From Paramacrobiotus metropolitanus (Eukaryota > Tardigrada > Eutardigrada > Parachela > Macrobiotidae), in assembly GCF_019649055.1 (NCBI RefSeq), contig NW_026570288.1, forward strand, positions 124,001-188,000: a DNA stretch of 64,000 nt, written 5' to 3'. Each line of letters starts with the position of its first letter. Within the stretch, counting starts at the first letter, position 1. This document shows, piece by piece, positions 1 to 12,006 of this stretch. The translations under genes and the position numbers were made by a program. The notes beneath the pieces are model-generated. The model saw only the letters and a program-made list of their open reading frames with translations, did not search any database and was not told where the DNA came from.

Positions 1-770
1 CCCTCCCACAGTTGCCGGATGTGATGCAAATATTACTGCAAACTGCAAACTCGTTAGAAAAAAGAGTATCAAAAACTATAGTGATACTATACTACTTTCA
101 AGTTTCAGGCTTCACTTCTCCTGATTGATTCGATTTTTTTTTGCTCAGAACTTTGCATCTCTTTCTCGGCGTTTTCCGTGTGCGATCACCGCGCGTCCGC
201 ATATTGTGTTGATGCGGTTCATCCTGCGCTGTACTGCAGCATGCATTCCCCGCACTGCAAAACCCCGTTGTAGAGCCGGCGCACGTTCTGTGACGACACG
301 CTCTTCCCATCCCCGATCGCGGACTTCCCTCGACACCATTCCCTCTGCCTCCGCTGGGCAAAAGGTAATGCCCGGTCTGACAAGTGACATGATTATCGTT
401 GTCAGTCGCACACTCACAGGCAGTTCACTGACTTGAGCCTTCTTCGACCGAAGTTGCTCCATGTCCGAGTTACCCAACAGCGACATCGACGTTGCTGCCC
501 ATCAGGCCATCACGTCAGTCACGGATTAATATTTTTACAAATAAAATTATGAAAATTATTTCTAAAAATATTAGTATATTTAACAAGTGGGAAAGAGAGT
601 AATCGATCCAAAATAAAATCAGAATAAATAAAAAAAATAATGCTGAATTCTGGGCCGTGCAGCTTGCTTCGTTCTTTCAGTGCCAGCAGCTCGTGGTAAT
701 TTTAGTTAATTATTTTGTTAAATTTTAATCTATCGCGTTAACAGGTACCCCTGCCCAGCCGGCTACCAGC
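1..770. other. Region upstream of the tRNase Z gene; no secure gene
   Basis: Bases 98-490 are GC-richer than the following AT-rich stretch and are open in several frames. The longest is a minus-strand frame of about 113 codons (145-486). It matches no family I recognise, has no clear splice partners, and overlaps equally long frames on both strands, so I do not call it a gene. Bases 530-720 are AT-rich. An acceptor-like AG at about 744 precedes the tRNase Z start, so a 5' UTR intron may end there. Confidence 0.4.
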
Positions 771-3167
771 ATGAACGACGAGATCGAGGTCCGCGTCCCC
801 GGGAGCCCCAAGCGCTTCCACCTCAACTGCTGGTCCGTGTCGGGTCTGGAGTCCTGCGTGACGGTGCGCGTGGACGATTCGGTGCGGTATGCCTTCGATA
901 TCGGGCATGCCACGCGCGCCTCCATCATGTGCGACCATGTCTTCGTCACGCACGGCCACATCGATCACTGCGGCGCCCTGCCCAAACATGTCTCGCAGCG
1001 GGAACTGCGCAGTCGGCCCCCGTCCACGTACTACTGTCCCCCGGACATTGAGGAGTCGCTGCTGACCATCTGCCAGGGATTCGCCGCCATGAATGAGGGG
1101 TACGTGGGGAATGAGAATTAATTAACAATACGCAAGGAGAATTACAAATTGGTTCAAGGCTTCAAGCGATTTTGTTGGCGCAACGTAACCGCAATCCTCT
1201 TGCTTGAATGTATTTTGACAAAATGATTTATTGAAATAATTCATTAACAAAATAATAAATAAATTCATTGTTTTATTTATTTAAATTTTTTTCAGTGCGT
1301 GATGTTTCGTTGTTGTATTCAGTGTAATGTGGCGTTCGGCTGAATTTGTGGATTTTCATTTTTCACTGTGTTTACCTTAGCAGTACTGTACTGATAGTTT
1401 TGTCCTTCTCTCGTTCGTGGTCGTACATGTATCGTAGTGTGTGGGATATATCTATATGAAGATATATGAAGTGTGTGGGATATATCTATATTGGTCGAAA
1501 TCATTGTTACAGTCCCCAATAATACCAGCTGATATTTGTTTATGGTCGGTCGAATTTTTTATATTTTACATACACCAAAGAATTGAGCAAAATTAAAGAG
1601 ACATTTTTGTTATTATTTGTTCAGGGAGAGCAGATCAGAGCAGAGCAGATTTATTTCGGGGTGATTTCTATTTTTTAATAAACATGTTTATTTCTTCCGG
1701 TGATATGTGCCTTCACGAAATTGAAACAAATGAATTGACGGTACTAAGAATGGCGCATTTATGTTGAGCTCAACTGGCTGCACCGTTTGCAGAGATAAAC
1801 AAGCCTCTCTCACCCAGCCGCAAATCCGTGGCGTCCCCCGTGGGCCAGGACATTCCCTTATCCCATGGGCGTGTCGCGCGCCCCTTCCGCACCTACCACC
1901 GTGTGGCCAGCCAGGGCTACCTCATCTACGCCCACACCCGCACCCGCATCACGGAGTACATGCACCTGTCCGGACCGGAAATCGGCGAGTACATGGCGCA
2001 GGGCATCCAGGTGTGGGAGAACAAACACCTACCGGAAATCGCCTACACCGGTGACACCACCTTCGACACCTTCCTTGATCCCGACAACGCTGATCTCCTG
2101 CGCTCCAGTGTAAGTGTAGCGCATGCAGAGTGCAGACTAATTAGTGCAACGAAAGAAGTTCAATAACCAACCCGGATAATTCAATATTGAAAATAAGATG
2201 TAAAAGTAGTGTTCCCCTGTTGTATACTGTGTAGTGTGTACTTATTTAAATAATGTACATTTAATTCAGAACAATGAATGGTTTAGTCATTAATTTAAAA
2301 TGTATGTAATTAAATGAGTTTGGAGTAATATTTTATTTTGTTCCTCTGTTTGAGATAACTTTTATAATGTTGAAACTTATTATGCGAAATGACTGTGCCC
2401 GACAACCCGTTATCGTTAATGATTGCGTCGTAGTGTATGGGATGCAGATACAGTATTTTAGGCAACATCGGTTTCTGTTCTGCGATGTGAAAATATACGT
2501 AACAAGAGAGTGCTGTTGTCCTGTTTGTGGTTTGATTAAAGTTTTTTTGTATGTGTAGTTTTTCTCAAATATATTTTTAAAAATGCAACGGTGGAAAGAG
2601 AATTGCAGAATATAATTAAATATTTAATAATATTTACAAATTACCGACTAATAATTAACAGTTAAATATTTACTAATCTCTCCGTATTTGAAAAACGGTA
2701 AAGTGGTTTGTCCGCGTCTGCCTTCCATTATTTAATCATAGTTCTGATATAATCCAGTTATGATTCCAGTATACTTCTATAATTAAATATTAAATATGAG
2801 TCTTCTATGTTGAGTGTATTTTTTAAAATTATTTTCGGTGGCTGTAGTTGCTGAATTGGTGATAGGTTTGTCGATAAAAGCAGCTCATGGAAAAATATTA
2901 TAGATTTTGATAACCGAAGCTACGTACATTGACGACCGGCAGCCGGCGGAGAAGGCCCGCCAGCGCGGCCACATCCATCTGCAGGACATAGCTAAGAACG
3001 CCGAACTATTCCGCCATATTGGCGCGCTGGTGCTGGTGCATCTGTCGGACCGGTACACCAGCGGCCAGGCGCAGCACTGGGTGCGCCGTCTGCTGCCGCA
3101 GTGGTTGCTGAATAAAACCTGGGTCCCCATGTTGATGAAGGATATGGAGGGCGGTTATACGTACTGA
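771..3167 (+). CDS. Short-form tRNase Z (ribonuclease Z), 3 exons, 294 aa
   Basis: This is a metallo-beta-lactamase-fold endonuclease expected to cleave 3' trailers from precursor tRNAs. Exons 771-1099, 1818-2109 and 2904-3167 join in frame through GT-AG introns (885 nt). Visible motifs: the zinc-binding HGHIDH in VFVTHGHIDHCGALP near residue 60, a TYH histidine in exon 2, the AYTGDTTFD aspartate block at the end of exon 2, then EATYIDD, RGHIHL and LVHLSDRY in exon 3. The layout and motif spacing resemble the short plant-type TRZ proteins more than metazoan ELAC1, and it is far shorter than ELAC2. No long exosite arm is visible. The start is the only in-frame ATG before the fold; an acceptor-like AG just upstream suggests a 5' UTR intron. 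All metal ligands I expect are present, so it is probably active. Subcellular location cannot be read from the sequence. Confidence 0.85.
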
Positions 3168-4306
3168 ATTACCCGGACCAGTTTGTGTCATGATTTCATT
3201 CGAAGGATTCTTCCACAGTGATGATGGCTCATGGATATTTGACGGAAGTACTTGACGTTTTTGTACCACATTGTTATTTACAGTGTGAGTATCTGGGATG
3301 ACGGTCCGGTGGTTTTTTTTTTGGACCTTTTATATAAAAAATCCAGAGATTTTGTTTGCGGTGAAATGAAGTTAGTGGAATGGTTGTGACTTCTGTAAAA
3401 AAAACTGTGAATAGATTTTTGTAGAATTAAAACTGCCTGATTCATTCTGTGAAACTTTTGCCTGTCGCCTTTTCGCAAAGAACTAATGGCTTGAAAATGC
3501 AGCAGATTAAACTGGTCTTCATTGCTGCGTTGTTTATCTACGAATTATGCTTGGCGAAGACGCTTTTTTATTGGTGCCATTTCTTTTATTATTATAATTA
3601 GAGGTCTGTCGTATTCCGGCCGCTTTTTTCAATATATCTTCGTATTCCAAACACCAGAAACGCGGAATTTTCCGCGATGTTCCACATAAAAAATTGGTTC
3701 TAAAAGCCTATAAATCATATTTTTGTCGTAAATACTAGTGCAAACTTATGCACAAGGTTCATAAAGAATTATCAAGTTTCTCATTTTAGAGAAAAGACAT
3801 AATGAGTAACGGCGTCCGGAATGAGAAAAACATGGAAGTGTGCATTTAACCGTACTCGTGTACTATAGATATTATCATACAGTACATATTACATAGTACA
3901 TTGCAATAGGTACAGTATCTATATCTATAGTAGGCATACTTGTGCTACAGACAAGTAGCCGGAAGTTGTGACTATCTGCAGGATGCATTTTTTTAGAAGC
4001 ATGTGCTTATGTTAAACGTTAGCACACTGCAGAAATATCTTATTAGTATACAATTAAAATTCGAATGCATTTTAATAACCCACGTTGAGGCAAGGAACAC
4101 AAAAGCCAGTTGCTATTTAACATCAGGAAACATCAGTGTATCACAACAAATCCATACCCGGTAGTCAACAATGGCATGCTCCAAAATACGAGTTTTTGCG
4201 GCTGACGGACATTCGGTTCTACTTCAGATAACGGCGTTGTACGACGTACAGATCACCAGCAATAAAAAGTGTATTGAAAGTTGAACGGCGATGATCCTGC
4301 CGCCGG
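3168..4306. other. Intergenic, AT-rich; nothing recognised
   Basis: This lies between the convergent tRNase Z (+) and GLTP-family (-) genes and holds both 3' flanks. I see AT-rich low-complexity sequence and short GTAC/TACAGTA-rich stretches around 3860-3920, with no supportable ORF or RNA gene. Confidence 0.5.
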
Positions 4307-5429
4307 CTAAAACGGTAGCTTGTGGAGATCATGTTCCGTGAAGATTTTATCCGTGACCTCGTAGACCCTCTGCATAGCTTCCCCGGCACTCCGCGTAATC
4401 CTGATGGTATCCTCGTAGTTGTACTTGGATGTTTTCTCGCACAACTGCACCTTCGTCGGCAGTGTACTGATAGCGAAACCGGCAGCGGCGCTGAGCAGCC
4501 AGGAATGATATTTACCCAACGAGGCTTTATATACCGGCTGACATACCGTCGACATTTTGTCATCATCCCCAATGTTTTCCAATTGGCCAAGGAAGCGAAT
4601 GAAGAAATCCAGCATCCTGTTGAGATGTAGCACGGTGCGGCTGCCGGACTGGCTGGGATCTTTGGCGCGGCGCTGCGGCTCCAGTCGCCGGTCATCCGCC
4701 GCCTCGAAGGCAACCAGGCGCTCAATGGTCGTGTAGTGCTCGCGCTCACCAGATTGCAGGTAACGCTCCAGGATGCGAATCTGCTCCCGGATGTCGGCGG
4801 CCATTGTGGCGAATAGAACGCCCATCATTTCGAAAAATCTACAATACATGTTTTTTATTACACGGTATGTTGCTCCTATGTTGGAGTGACAAGATAGCCT
4901 GTGGCGTAAAATGGTTGTATACAGGTATAACAAAAGAAGTTAAAAAAACCGGTGCAAAAAAACTTTACCAGCTTTCAGCAGAGCCTGCAGAGGTCGTAAT
5001 TGTTTTCCTACTTTTACTTAGATGACGATTATGTCCAATCTACAACGCACTAATGCTACCGGTATGCTCAGTAGTTTATATGCGCAGCGCATTAAGGTCA
5101 TTATTTCTGGTAATTTAGCAACAATTAATTTGCCACCGAAATTGTTTAGCTTCTTCTGACCGGCAGTAACTTTTTTCGCCACAATGAATTTGTTGGCAAG
5201 AAAACGTGTACTAGATTTCTTTCAAAAATGGCAAAATTATTACTATAAATGGGATCCGCGAACATCGTCCGCATGATGTCATGCAGGTATACCTCGCCAG
5301 CTCTTGAAACGCCTCAATATAGCTGGTGATTTCCACGCCCGCATCCTTTTCCAAGGCGGCATCAAAGCTGTCAGCAATCAGTTGATTGTCGATGCCATCC
5401 TCGCGCGGAATATAATTAACAAGGGCCAT
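4307..5429 (-). CDS. CPTP: Ceramide-1-phosphate transfer protein (GLTP fold), 2 exons, 222 aa
   Basis: Exon 1 (5429-5293) and exon 2 (4838-4307) join in frame (669 nt) through a GTATAC donor and a TGTAG acceptor. The product reads as a complete GLTP-superfamily protein. The N-terminal helix carries the DAALEKDAGVEITSYIEAF block. It is followed by FFEMMGVLFATMAADIREQI, the SGSRTVLHLNRMLDFF region that holds the headgroup-recognition Arg, and YKASLGKYHSWLLSAAAGFA with the conserved His-Trp, then STLPT. The C-terminus RVYEVTDKIFTEHDLHKLPF is typical of the ceramide-1-phosphate branch rather than glycosphingolipid GLTP. CPTP proteins shuttle ceramide-1-phosphate between Golgi and other membranes as soluble cytosolic carriers. 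Length (about 214 aa in vertebrates) and key residues look normal. A longer upstream frame in exon 2 is intronic. Confidence 0.88.
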
Positions 5430-7389
5430 CCCTCCCGTGATTATAACAGTTTTTTATTAATTCGAAGCAACTTGCTGGCAACACACTCAGTGTACAGTCA
5501 GGACAATGCAGCGAAAAACTCCGCGGAAAGATGCCGATAGTTATGAGTAAATAAATTCCAGAATAGTACGTGACTTCCAGCCGACAGTGATGAGTAAATA
5601 AAATTCCAGAATAGTACAGTACGTACGGGCGCACATGACTTCCAGTACCAATAATTATAATTCAGTGCGGCAGTAAAAGATTAAAGAGCCGCGCGTTTCA
5701 AGCCAGTGGCCGTGCAGTACGTACACTCACAGTACACCGCATGCGACATATATCGGATCTTTTGTTTAACTCCAGAAAACACTCATTCCGAAACCGGTTT
5801 CCATTCTCACCCCGTTTATTACGGCGGTTTGTTCACACTTGACTGATAGACTTGTTATACTTCGATGGAGGTACATGCACCAGTATCAAAGGTTTTATCG
5901 CGCAATGTGTGCTCTGCAATGCAGTGGGTGATATCATTCTTGGATGTTGAATGATATCAAAGTGGATTGCTCATTTATCGAAGAATTCTGTCAGTAATAA
6001 GTGTAGCCATTTCAAAGTCAAGTACTCGGGTATATTCCGAGTATACATGTACCGTGGTGGTGATAACGGATATGATTTACGGCGTTCGACTGGAGTAATG
6101 TCCAATGGGCGTCCGATTGTCCAGCTTGTTACATAATGAACACTGTTACACAATGATCTCGTACACGAGCTGCAGATGACAGACACAGCAATACATGATA
6201 TTATACCTACATCTGCAGTTGTGCCAGAACTCAGCGTTATAAATCTCACTTACAATTGTTATCGTTAGTTTGATTTTGCAATCACACTCACATACGATTC
6301 TACGAGTATACCTAATTGCCACCTTTTTAGAACTTAACATTTCCGTCACATTTACCAAATCGTTGGAAATTTATACTGATATCGAATTTTTATTGAATCA
6401 TATTCCGCCATCACCAGTACCGACCTTATGAATTCAGCGATGTGACGAAATGTTTCAGGATACACCGTACTGCGCCGACAGTGCTGGCGCTCAGTGCGCT
6501 CTGCTGTGGGCCGGGTGTCTTCTTGCAGTTTTGCTAACTGGAAAATAGGCACGGCGTATCCTTTCGGCTTCAGTTTTTCAGGCAGAAAACAAGATAATAC
6601 GATTAGTACTCGTATTAACTATTAAGTATAAACACTGCATGCACTCTTCAAACCAAGCCGCCTTAAAAATTCGGAAAAGTCTCGGAACTTTAGCTCTTCC
6701 GTGTCCCCGCACTATGATTTTCTTAATTTCGAAGAGGGTTTGTAATAATGTACTACGCAAAAGTACTGTAAATGTGTGAAAATGATGGTGACCTACCGTT
6801 GGATGTCATCACTCTCGGAAGGGCGGCTGCCATGGTGACAGTTGGACAGACATGAGTTTTTGTCTGCTTTCTCAGCAGATCCCTTTTCTTTTCTATGTCT
6901 AGCCTCCCAGAAATGAGTTTCTGCATTCAGTAATATGATCCATAATACTGCACAGTTATAGTAAGTTCTTGATACAAGTATTATCATTTTTAATAATTTT
7001 GAAGTCAAAGCCACAGTGCCTTTAAACCTTTACGAACAAACGCAGTCCCTAGGAGGCTGGCTTACCACCTGAATCCACCACCCTGGCGCGGCGTGTACAT
7101 TATGCTAGGGTAGGGTTTTAAAATGCTGTACACAGTGTACAGCACTCTGTAACTATCGATGTCTTGTTGGTGTTTTTGTTTATATTTATTTTTTTGAAAG
7201 TTGTCTTCTTAATTTGGATGTATCAGAATTTTTAAGATATAAATCATATAACTGTGTTTCGCATTGTAGCATCATCATCATCAGCTGTCATCATTGTGTT
7301 TTCCTTCATATCTTTGCAGTCTTTGCATGCTGCGTGATAAAGAGTAAAGACCATAAAGTGCCACTGTGCAGTTCTTCGTTTGCCCAACG
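5430..7389. other. Intergenic; imperfect duplication near 5.55 kb and a tentative minus-strand gene
   Basis: Two imperfect copies of a unit of about 45 bp (GATGAGTAAATAAA-TTCCAGAATAGTAC, then TGACTTCCAG) lie at about 5540-5645. On the minus strand, 7014-6797 encodes a peptide with a hydrophobic start and a small Cys-rich stretch (SCLSNCHHG), ending at a GTAGGT donor. Bases 6590-6420 contain another open segment (KPKGYAVPIFQLAKLQ, then HIAEFIR). I could not join the two in frame, so a small secreted-protein gene is only a possibility. Confidence 0.3.
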
Positions 7390-9115
7390 ATGTCTTCAAA
7401 TGCAGTTTCCTCGTCCCCTAAGGCACCAGAGTGCCAAGAGTCTGGCTGTGACTTCATGAAACTGCTGAAGCAGACATTTGCGAGCGGAGAACTCAGCGAT
7501 GTGTGTTTCGCAGTGGGACGCGACTTTGGTAATGCACAGAACTTTCCCGCACACAAGTAAGACTCCGTCTCTCCCTGCCGAGTTCTTGTACGACGTGCTG
7601 GCTTCCGTTCCTTGATTACGTGCCTAGGTGCCTTGACATTGATCATCGCATGTATCTGTAGACTTATCTTGAGCATCCGCAGCGCAGTGTTTCGAACGAT
7701 GTTCTACGGAAGCCTGCCAGAAAACTGTGACAAGGCTATCAGCATTCCCGATATTCATCCAGATGCGTTTGCCAATATGCTCAGGTGCGGGGGGATTTTT
7801 ACTGTATCGTGTCAAGTACTTTAACAAAGCTCGATGTGTTGTACCTTCAGCAAAGTACGGTTGTATTCACACCCAGGCTCGAGGAATCAGTTTTTTTCTT
7901 TATGCTCCTTATTTTGTGGATAATGCGTTTAACGTTGTCTTTTTCTCGGTCTTGCAGTTTCGTGTACACGGAAGCAGTTGAGAATCTCACGTCTGACAAC
8001 GTTTTCGCCACCATGAGCTGTGCGGACAAATACGATCTACCGCAGCTGGTGCGGATTTGTTCTGACTTCATCGGGAGCCATTTAAATGCCGAGACCTGCC
8101 TAGCCACTTTGCAACAGGCACGTGAGTCTTGTGTTTACATTGACTTTGTACTGCATCACATGCGGGGTGCCTGAGATTTGTCTGTTTTGCAGGCTGTTTC
8201 TTGGCATGCTGACAGCATCGTGGAGAAATGCATGGGTGTCCTGGAGGCGAACACTGTGGCGATTCTGCAGTCGGATCAATTCACCGCCATCTCACAGGAT
8301 ACATTGAAAAGCATATTACAGAGCGACACACTGTCTGCGAAGGAGCACGCTGTCTACTTAGCCGTTGAACGGTACGCGAGACGTACACAAAAAACGCAAC
8401 ATTATCGTCTGAATTCCGGTGCCCGAATTTTCTGGCTGCTGGCACAGTATAGATATGCCGTGATCGTTGTTACAGGTGGGCATCAGCAGCCTGTGCGCGC
8501 AACGCTCTGGATGCGCTAATCGTCGCCAGGTACTGGGTGACGCTTTGTTTCTTGTACGCTTTCCGCTCTTGACTGGCGCCCAACTGGCTGATGGTCCCTG
8601 TAAGGTTGGTTGGCCTTCAGTTTGTCATTTTGACCGGTCGATATTTTCATGCTGCGTTATGGTAGAGCGGTCTGCTAACTGAGCTGGAGCTGTGGAGCCT
8701 GTTCATGTATCAGAATGCCGCGGTGAAGCCACCAAATCTAGCGTTTCCGACGGAGCGCCGAACAGGAGTCGGTAAAGCCTTTGCGGTGGGAGACGCAGTG
8801 TTTGTGCTTCAGAATAGCACGTGGTGGATTCCAGCCACCATAAATCAGGTCCAGTCGGAACGTATTTCGTTTACTTGTTATAATAACGGCGGCGAGAAAA
8901 ATTATGCAAGGGCAGACCAGGTAATTGCTGTTAAGGACATTCTGAAGACAGGCCAGGTGGTGTATGTGCGTTCGGCGGGGCAATATGGAAAATACGACCA
9001 TGCAGTGGGGGATGACCATCGGATTACTGTGAATGGAAGTCTGGTTGTGGGAATCACGGATTTGCTGCTGCGGCAAGGTGATGTAGTGTCATGGAAGGCG
9101 AAGAATAGGAATTGA
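7390..9115 (+). CDS. BTB-BACK domain protein with Tudor/Agenet-like C-terminus, 6 exons, 398 aa
   Basis: Exons 7390-7556, 7662-7784, 7958-8117, 8193-8371, 8487-8604 and 8666-9115 give an unbroken frame (1197 nt). The BTB/POZ fold is clear: LSDVCFAVG, AHKLILSIRSAVFRTMFYG, PDAFANMLSFVYTEAVENL, then CADKYDLPQLVRIC. The BACK-like part follows (LSAKEHAVYLAVERY and NRRQVLGDALFLVRFPLL). The last exon adds VGDAVFVLQNSTWWIPATI and WKAKNRN, a small beta-rich region resembling Tudor/Agenet modules that I cannot assign firmly. BTB-BACK proteins are usually substrate adaptors for cullin-3 ubiquitin ligases; that role is inferred. Kelch repeats are absent. Two oddities: intron 3 appears to be GC-AG (CAG|GCACGT), because the nearby GT site breaks frame, and exon 5 keeps frame only if it starts at 8487 rather than at the better-looking acceptor before 8476. 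Confidence 0.75.
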
Positions 9116-9995
9116 TGTTTACAAGTTGTGTTTAAAGTTTTAACTGTTTCTCCACGTTTTATGACTGAAAGTTTGATTTCCTTAGTTTCGTATTTTGCAA
9201 AAATCGTGACTTTTGTGTTCTGATCGAGTTTAACATTCCTAGTGTGTAAATAACCGCTTTTTAATAAAACTCTGCGCGCTTTTTGCATGGCATTTGCGTT
9301 ATTAGCGTTCTCAGTTGAATCCCAGATGCATTGTGCAGTGCAGTCCAGAGCAATGGCGTGGTGACATTAAGGATGAAGCTCATTTTTCGGATTTGCTGTC
9401 TAAAGTTAAAGGAAGATGCGAAGTAATCGTGTTAGTACTAGGCTAGTACTAGCACTTATGCTCACCATTTATGGTGATAATTTACTCGTGGTTAACAATG
9501 CTTTATGTTAAACACTTCGCAGGCAGCAGCTTCTAATTAGTGTTGTAATTTGTAGGAGCCGGGGTCGAACCGCTTTCATTATGTTGACAGTTGACAGTTT
9601 TATAACATCATCTTCGTTAAATATTTACAACACTTCGATATCCGAAAACTGGAAGGAAGGTTCAAACAAGCAACGTGAAACCTTAGTACAAATATTTGAA
9701 ACTACGCCCCAAAATATGATGCGTAGTAAATATCTGCATGGCATCGACAACAGTCGTCAGTACTGTACTCACAGGATATGTGCTATAATACAGTACTATA
9801 ATACTTTTCGATCTGTCGAATCGAGCATTGCAACTTGCAAGTGCTCCGCGCGTACGTCTCCAATCACCATAAATGCGTTCCTTACAGTTAGTGACATTCC
9901 TTCCCCAATACGTATGTACTGTATGAAGTGACTTAGTGAATCACTTCAATCCTGTCATTTGCAGTAAAAACCGGAATCCCAGTTAAACTATCAAC
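9116..9995. other. Intergenic; nothing recognised
   Basis: This is the 3' flank of the BTB gene, with an AATAAA at 9262-9267 that could be its polyadenylation signal, followed by the upstream flank of the chemoreceptor gene. An open frame at 9581-9931 has no recognisable features and Ser/Thr/Ile-rich random-like composition. Confidence 0.4.
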
Positions 9996-11436
9996 ATGCG
10001 CTTGGTCTTTGGTCAACGCAGCTGCCGCCGCCTTCACCCGGCAACAGATAAAATAATGCTCCACAAACGTATCAGTAACGTCTTTGACGTCTGGTTAAGT
10101 TTATGGATGTTCTTTACAAAGATCAGCGGACAATGCCCTTTATTAACGCGTCGCGCCGGCTCATCCACATTCTCAACCATTATTTCCCATTTTTGGATCG
10201 TGACCTTCACCATTCTTCGCTGCGTCTATCTGTGTCTCATAACTGCTCCGTTATTTTTCAGAGATTTAACCGGCACTCTGGACAGTTTCATCGAGAATAT
10301 GTGTGCAAAGCTAGGCGATGTCGTGGGATTCGTCTCCGCCCTCTTTATCGCGCTGGAATGGAGGGGCATCAGTATATGCATCCAGCGGATACGGAGCTAC
10401 GAAGACGAATACTTTGCACACCGCGAGACCAGTCTACTCGTCACAGTGACAGCTGTTTTACTGTCGGCGTTATGTACATTGGCGTACCAAGCGGCTACTT
10501 GGTTCCGCCTCTCACTGCAACGTTCCGCGACAATCGAAGCGGATTTCTGGGCGCTACACTACGGGGTCACCGTCTTCCGGACATCCAGTTTTATTAACTA
10601 CGCTTGCGCCTTCCTCCATGTGATCCGTATATCCTCCGTATACTGCATCCTTGCCATTTGTTTTCTGATGTGTTTAACTGCCGGGCGGTTATGCCGTCGC
10701 ATGAAGCAACGTCTCGGCGTTGTTAAAAACACCGAGCTTCTGGATAAAATTACACAGGACCATGTCGGGATATGCCGGTGTATTAAGAAGCTGTCCGGGC
10801 ATCTTGATGTGTTTCTGCTGCTGTTCTATCTGCACGCCACCATGTGGATTGTGTGGATTATTAACAGTGTAGCGGGGAGCAGTTCAACGGTGTATGCATC
10901 GGCCGGTGTGCAAATACAGGGCGGAATTGCGGTGTTGCTGGTTATGCTGATTATAACATTCGCTATGATTTACGTGCACGAGCAGGTAAGTTCCCAGCAC
11001 CGCATACTTGCAAGTTAAATCAGTTTTTGGATCACCAACTTTGTGAAGTTTACTACAAGTTCGTACTCGTAGTTTGCACTTTGTAGGCGGACATTTCTGA
11101 TGAAATTCAAGAAAGGATAGCTCAAGAAGCCGACGATAGCAAAGTCACCAGGTTATTGGCTGGTCTCCATCGAATAACGACCAAACCTACCGGTTTCTCA
11201 ATTGCTGGAATCATCCTAATAAACCGACCCTTCATTGCTACGGTAGGGAAGACAAACAACTTCATAAACTTGTATGTTTGAACGTAATTTATAACGCTCT
11301 GTGATTTTGGTAAAATTTGTAGATGATGGGCATTTTGTTCTCTTATGGAACGTTCGTCCTTCAGCTTAAAGAATCCCGCAACGAAGGCGCCAGAAGAGAT
11401 ATGGTGCAGCCGGTCTCCGCCAACTTCACGGCATAA
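9996..11436 (+). CDS. Gustatory-receptor-like 7TM chemoreceptor, 3 exons, 419 aa
   Basis: One large exon (9996-10985) and two small ones (11087-11242, 11323-11436), all phase 0, total 1260 nt. The protein has several long hydrophobic segments, for example FWIVTFTILRCVYLCLITAP, VTVTAVLLSALCTLAYQA, YCILAICFLMCLTAG, FLLLFYLHATMWIVWII and IAVLLVMLIITFAMIYV. The tail of exon 3 reads SYGTFVLQL, which fits the insect gustatory receptor signature TYxxxxxQF at the end of TM7. A large first exon with small phase-0 terminal exons is also typical of arthropod Gr genes. Family knowledge: these are inverted-topology ligand-gated cation channels. Ligand and expression are unknown. It could be a more distant member of the Gr-like (GRL) superfamily. 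No internal lesion seen. Confidence 0.75.
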
Positions 11437-12006
11437 GATCCTTGTATTATATCAAATCGATCCAGCTTTGAATCTTCCTTTAGTGTGTACACAATGCTAA
11501 TGTTCCAGTTTGAAAGCAGTTGTGCAAAATGTGCCTTTCGCTGCTTTTAATTCATAATCTGACATAGCACGCCACATGTATTGAACGTTATACTGTATTA
11601 ACTTGTACGCTATTGGACTAGTACGCTATTGGCTTGTATTGTAGTTATTGGACTTCGATCTAGTGCTGTAATTAAAAAACATGCTAATTGAACTGATTCT
11701 ATGTGCGACTTGGTTTTTATTTAGTACTTCTAAAAAATAATTTCTTTTCGCATTATTTTGTGATAAATATAGCTGTACGAGGGAGCCAATAACTTTCCAA
11801 ACGTACCCTATTATTCTGCGGCACTGTTTACAGAAGTATAGCTGAACTCCAATATGTTAATTTTGTAAGTGACAAATCTCTAGGGCATAACAAATGGACA
11901 AAAAATATATATCTTCTTTGGTTTATTCCTTCTTAGATCACACAAGGCCAAATGAAACTAAATCACACAGATGTGCCTCGGCGAGCTCTATATACACTTT
12001 TACTTT
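11437..12006. other. Intergenic between chemoreceptor (+) and cyclase A (-) 3' ends
   Basis: AT-rich, with a short duplicated stretch (GTACGCTATTGGACTAGTACGCTATTGG in two adjacent copies, near 11605-11635). No gene seen. Confidence 0.4.

Noticed and set aside
145-486. 113-aa minus-strand ORF at the left edge as a gene
   Set aside because: No recognisable domain, equally long overlapping frames on the other strand, and no splice partners; it probably reflects local GC richness.
9540-9590. GGGTCGAACC at about 9560 as the B box of a tRNA gene
   Set aside because: No matching A box, anticodon arm or acceptor stem can be folded from the upstream sequence.
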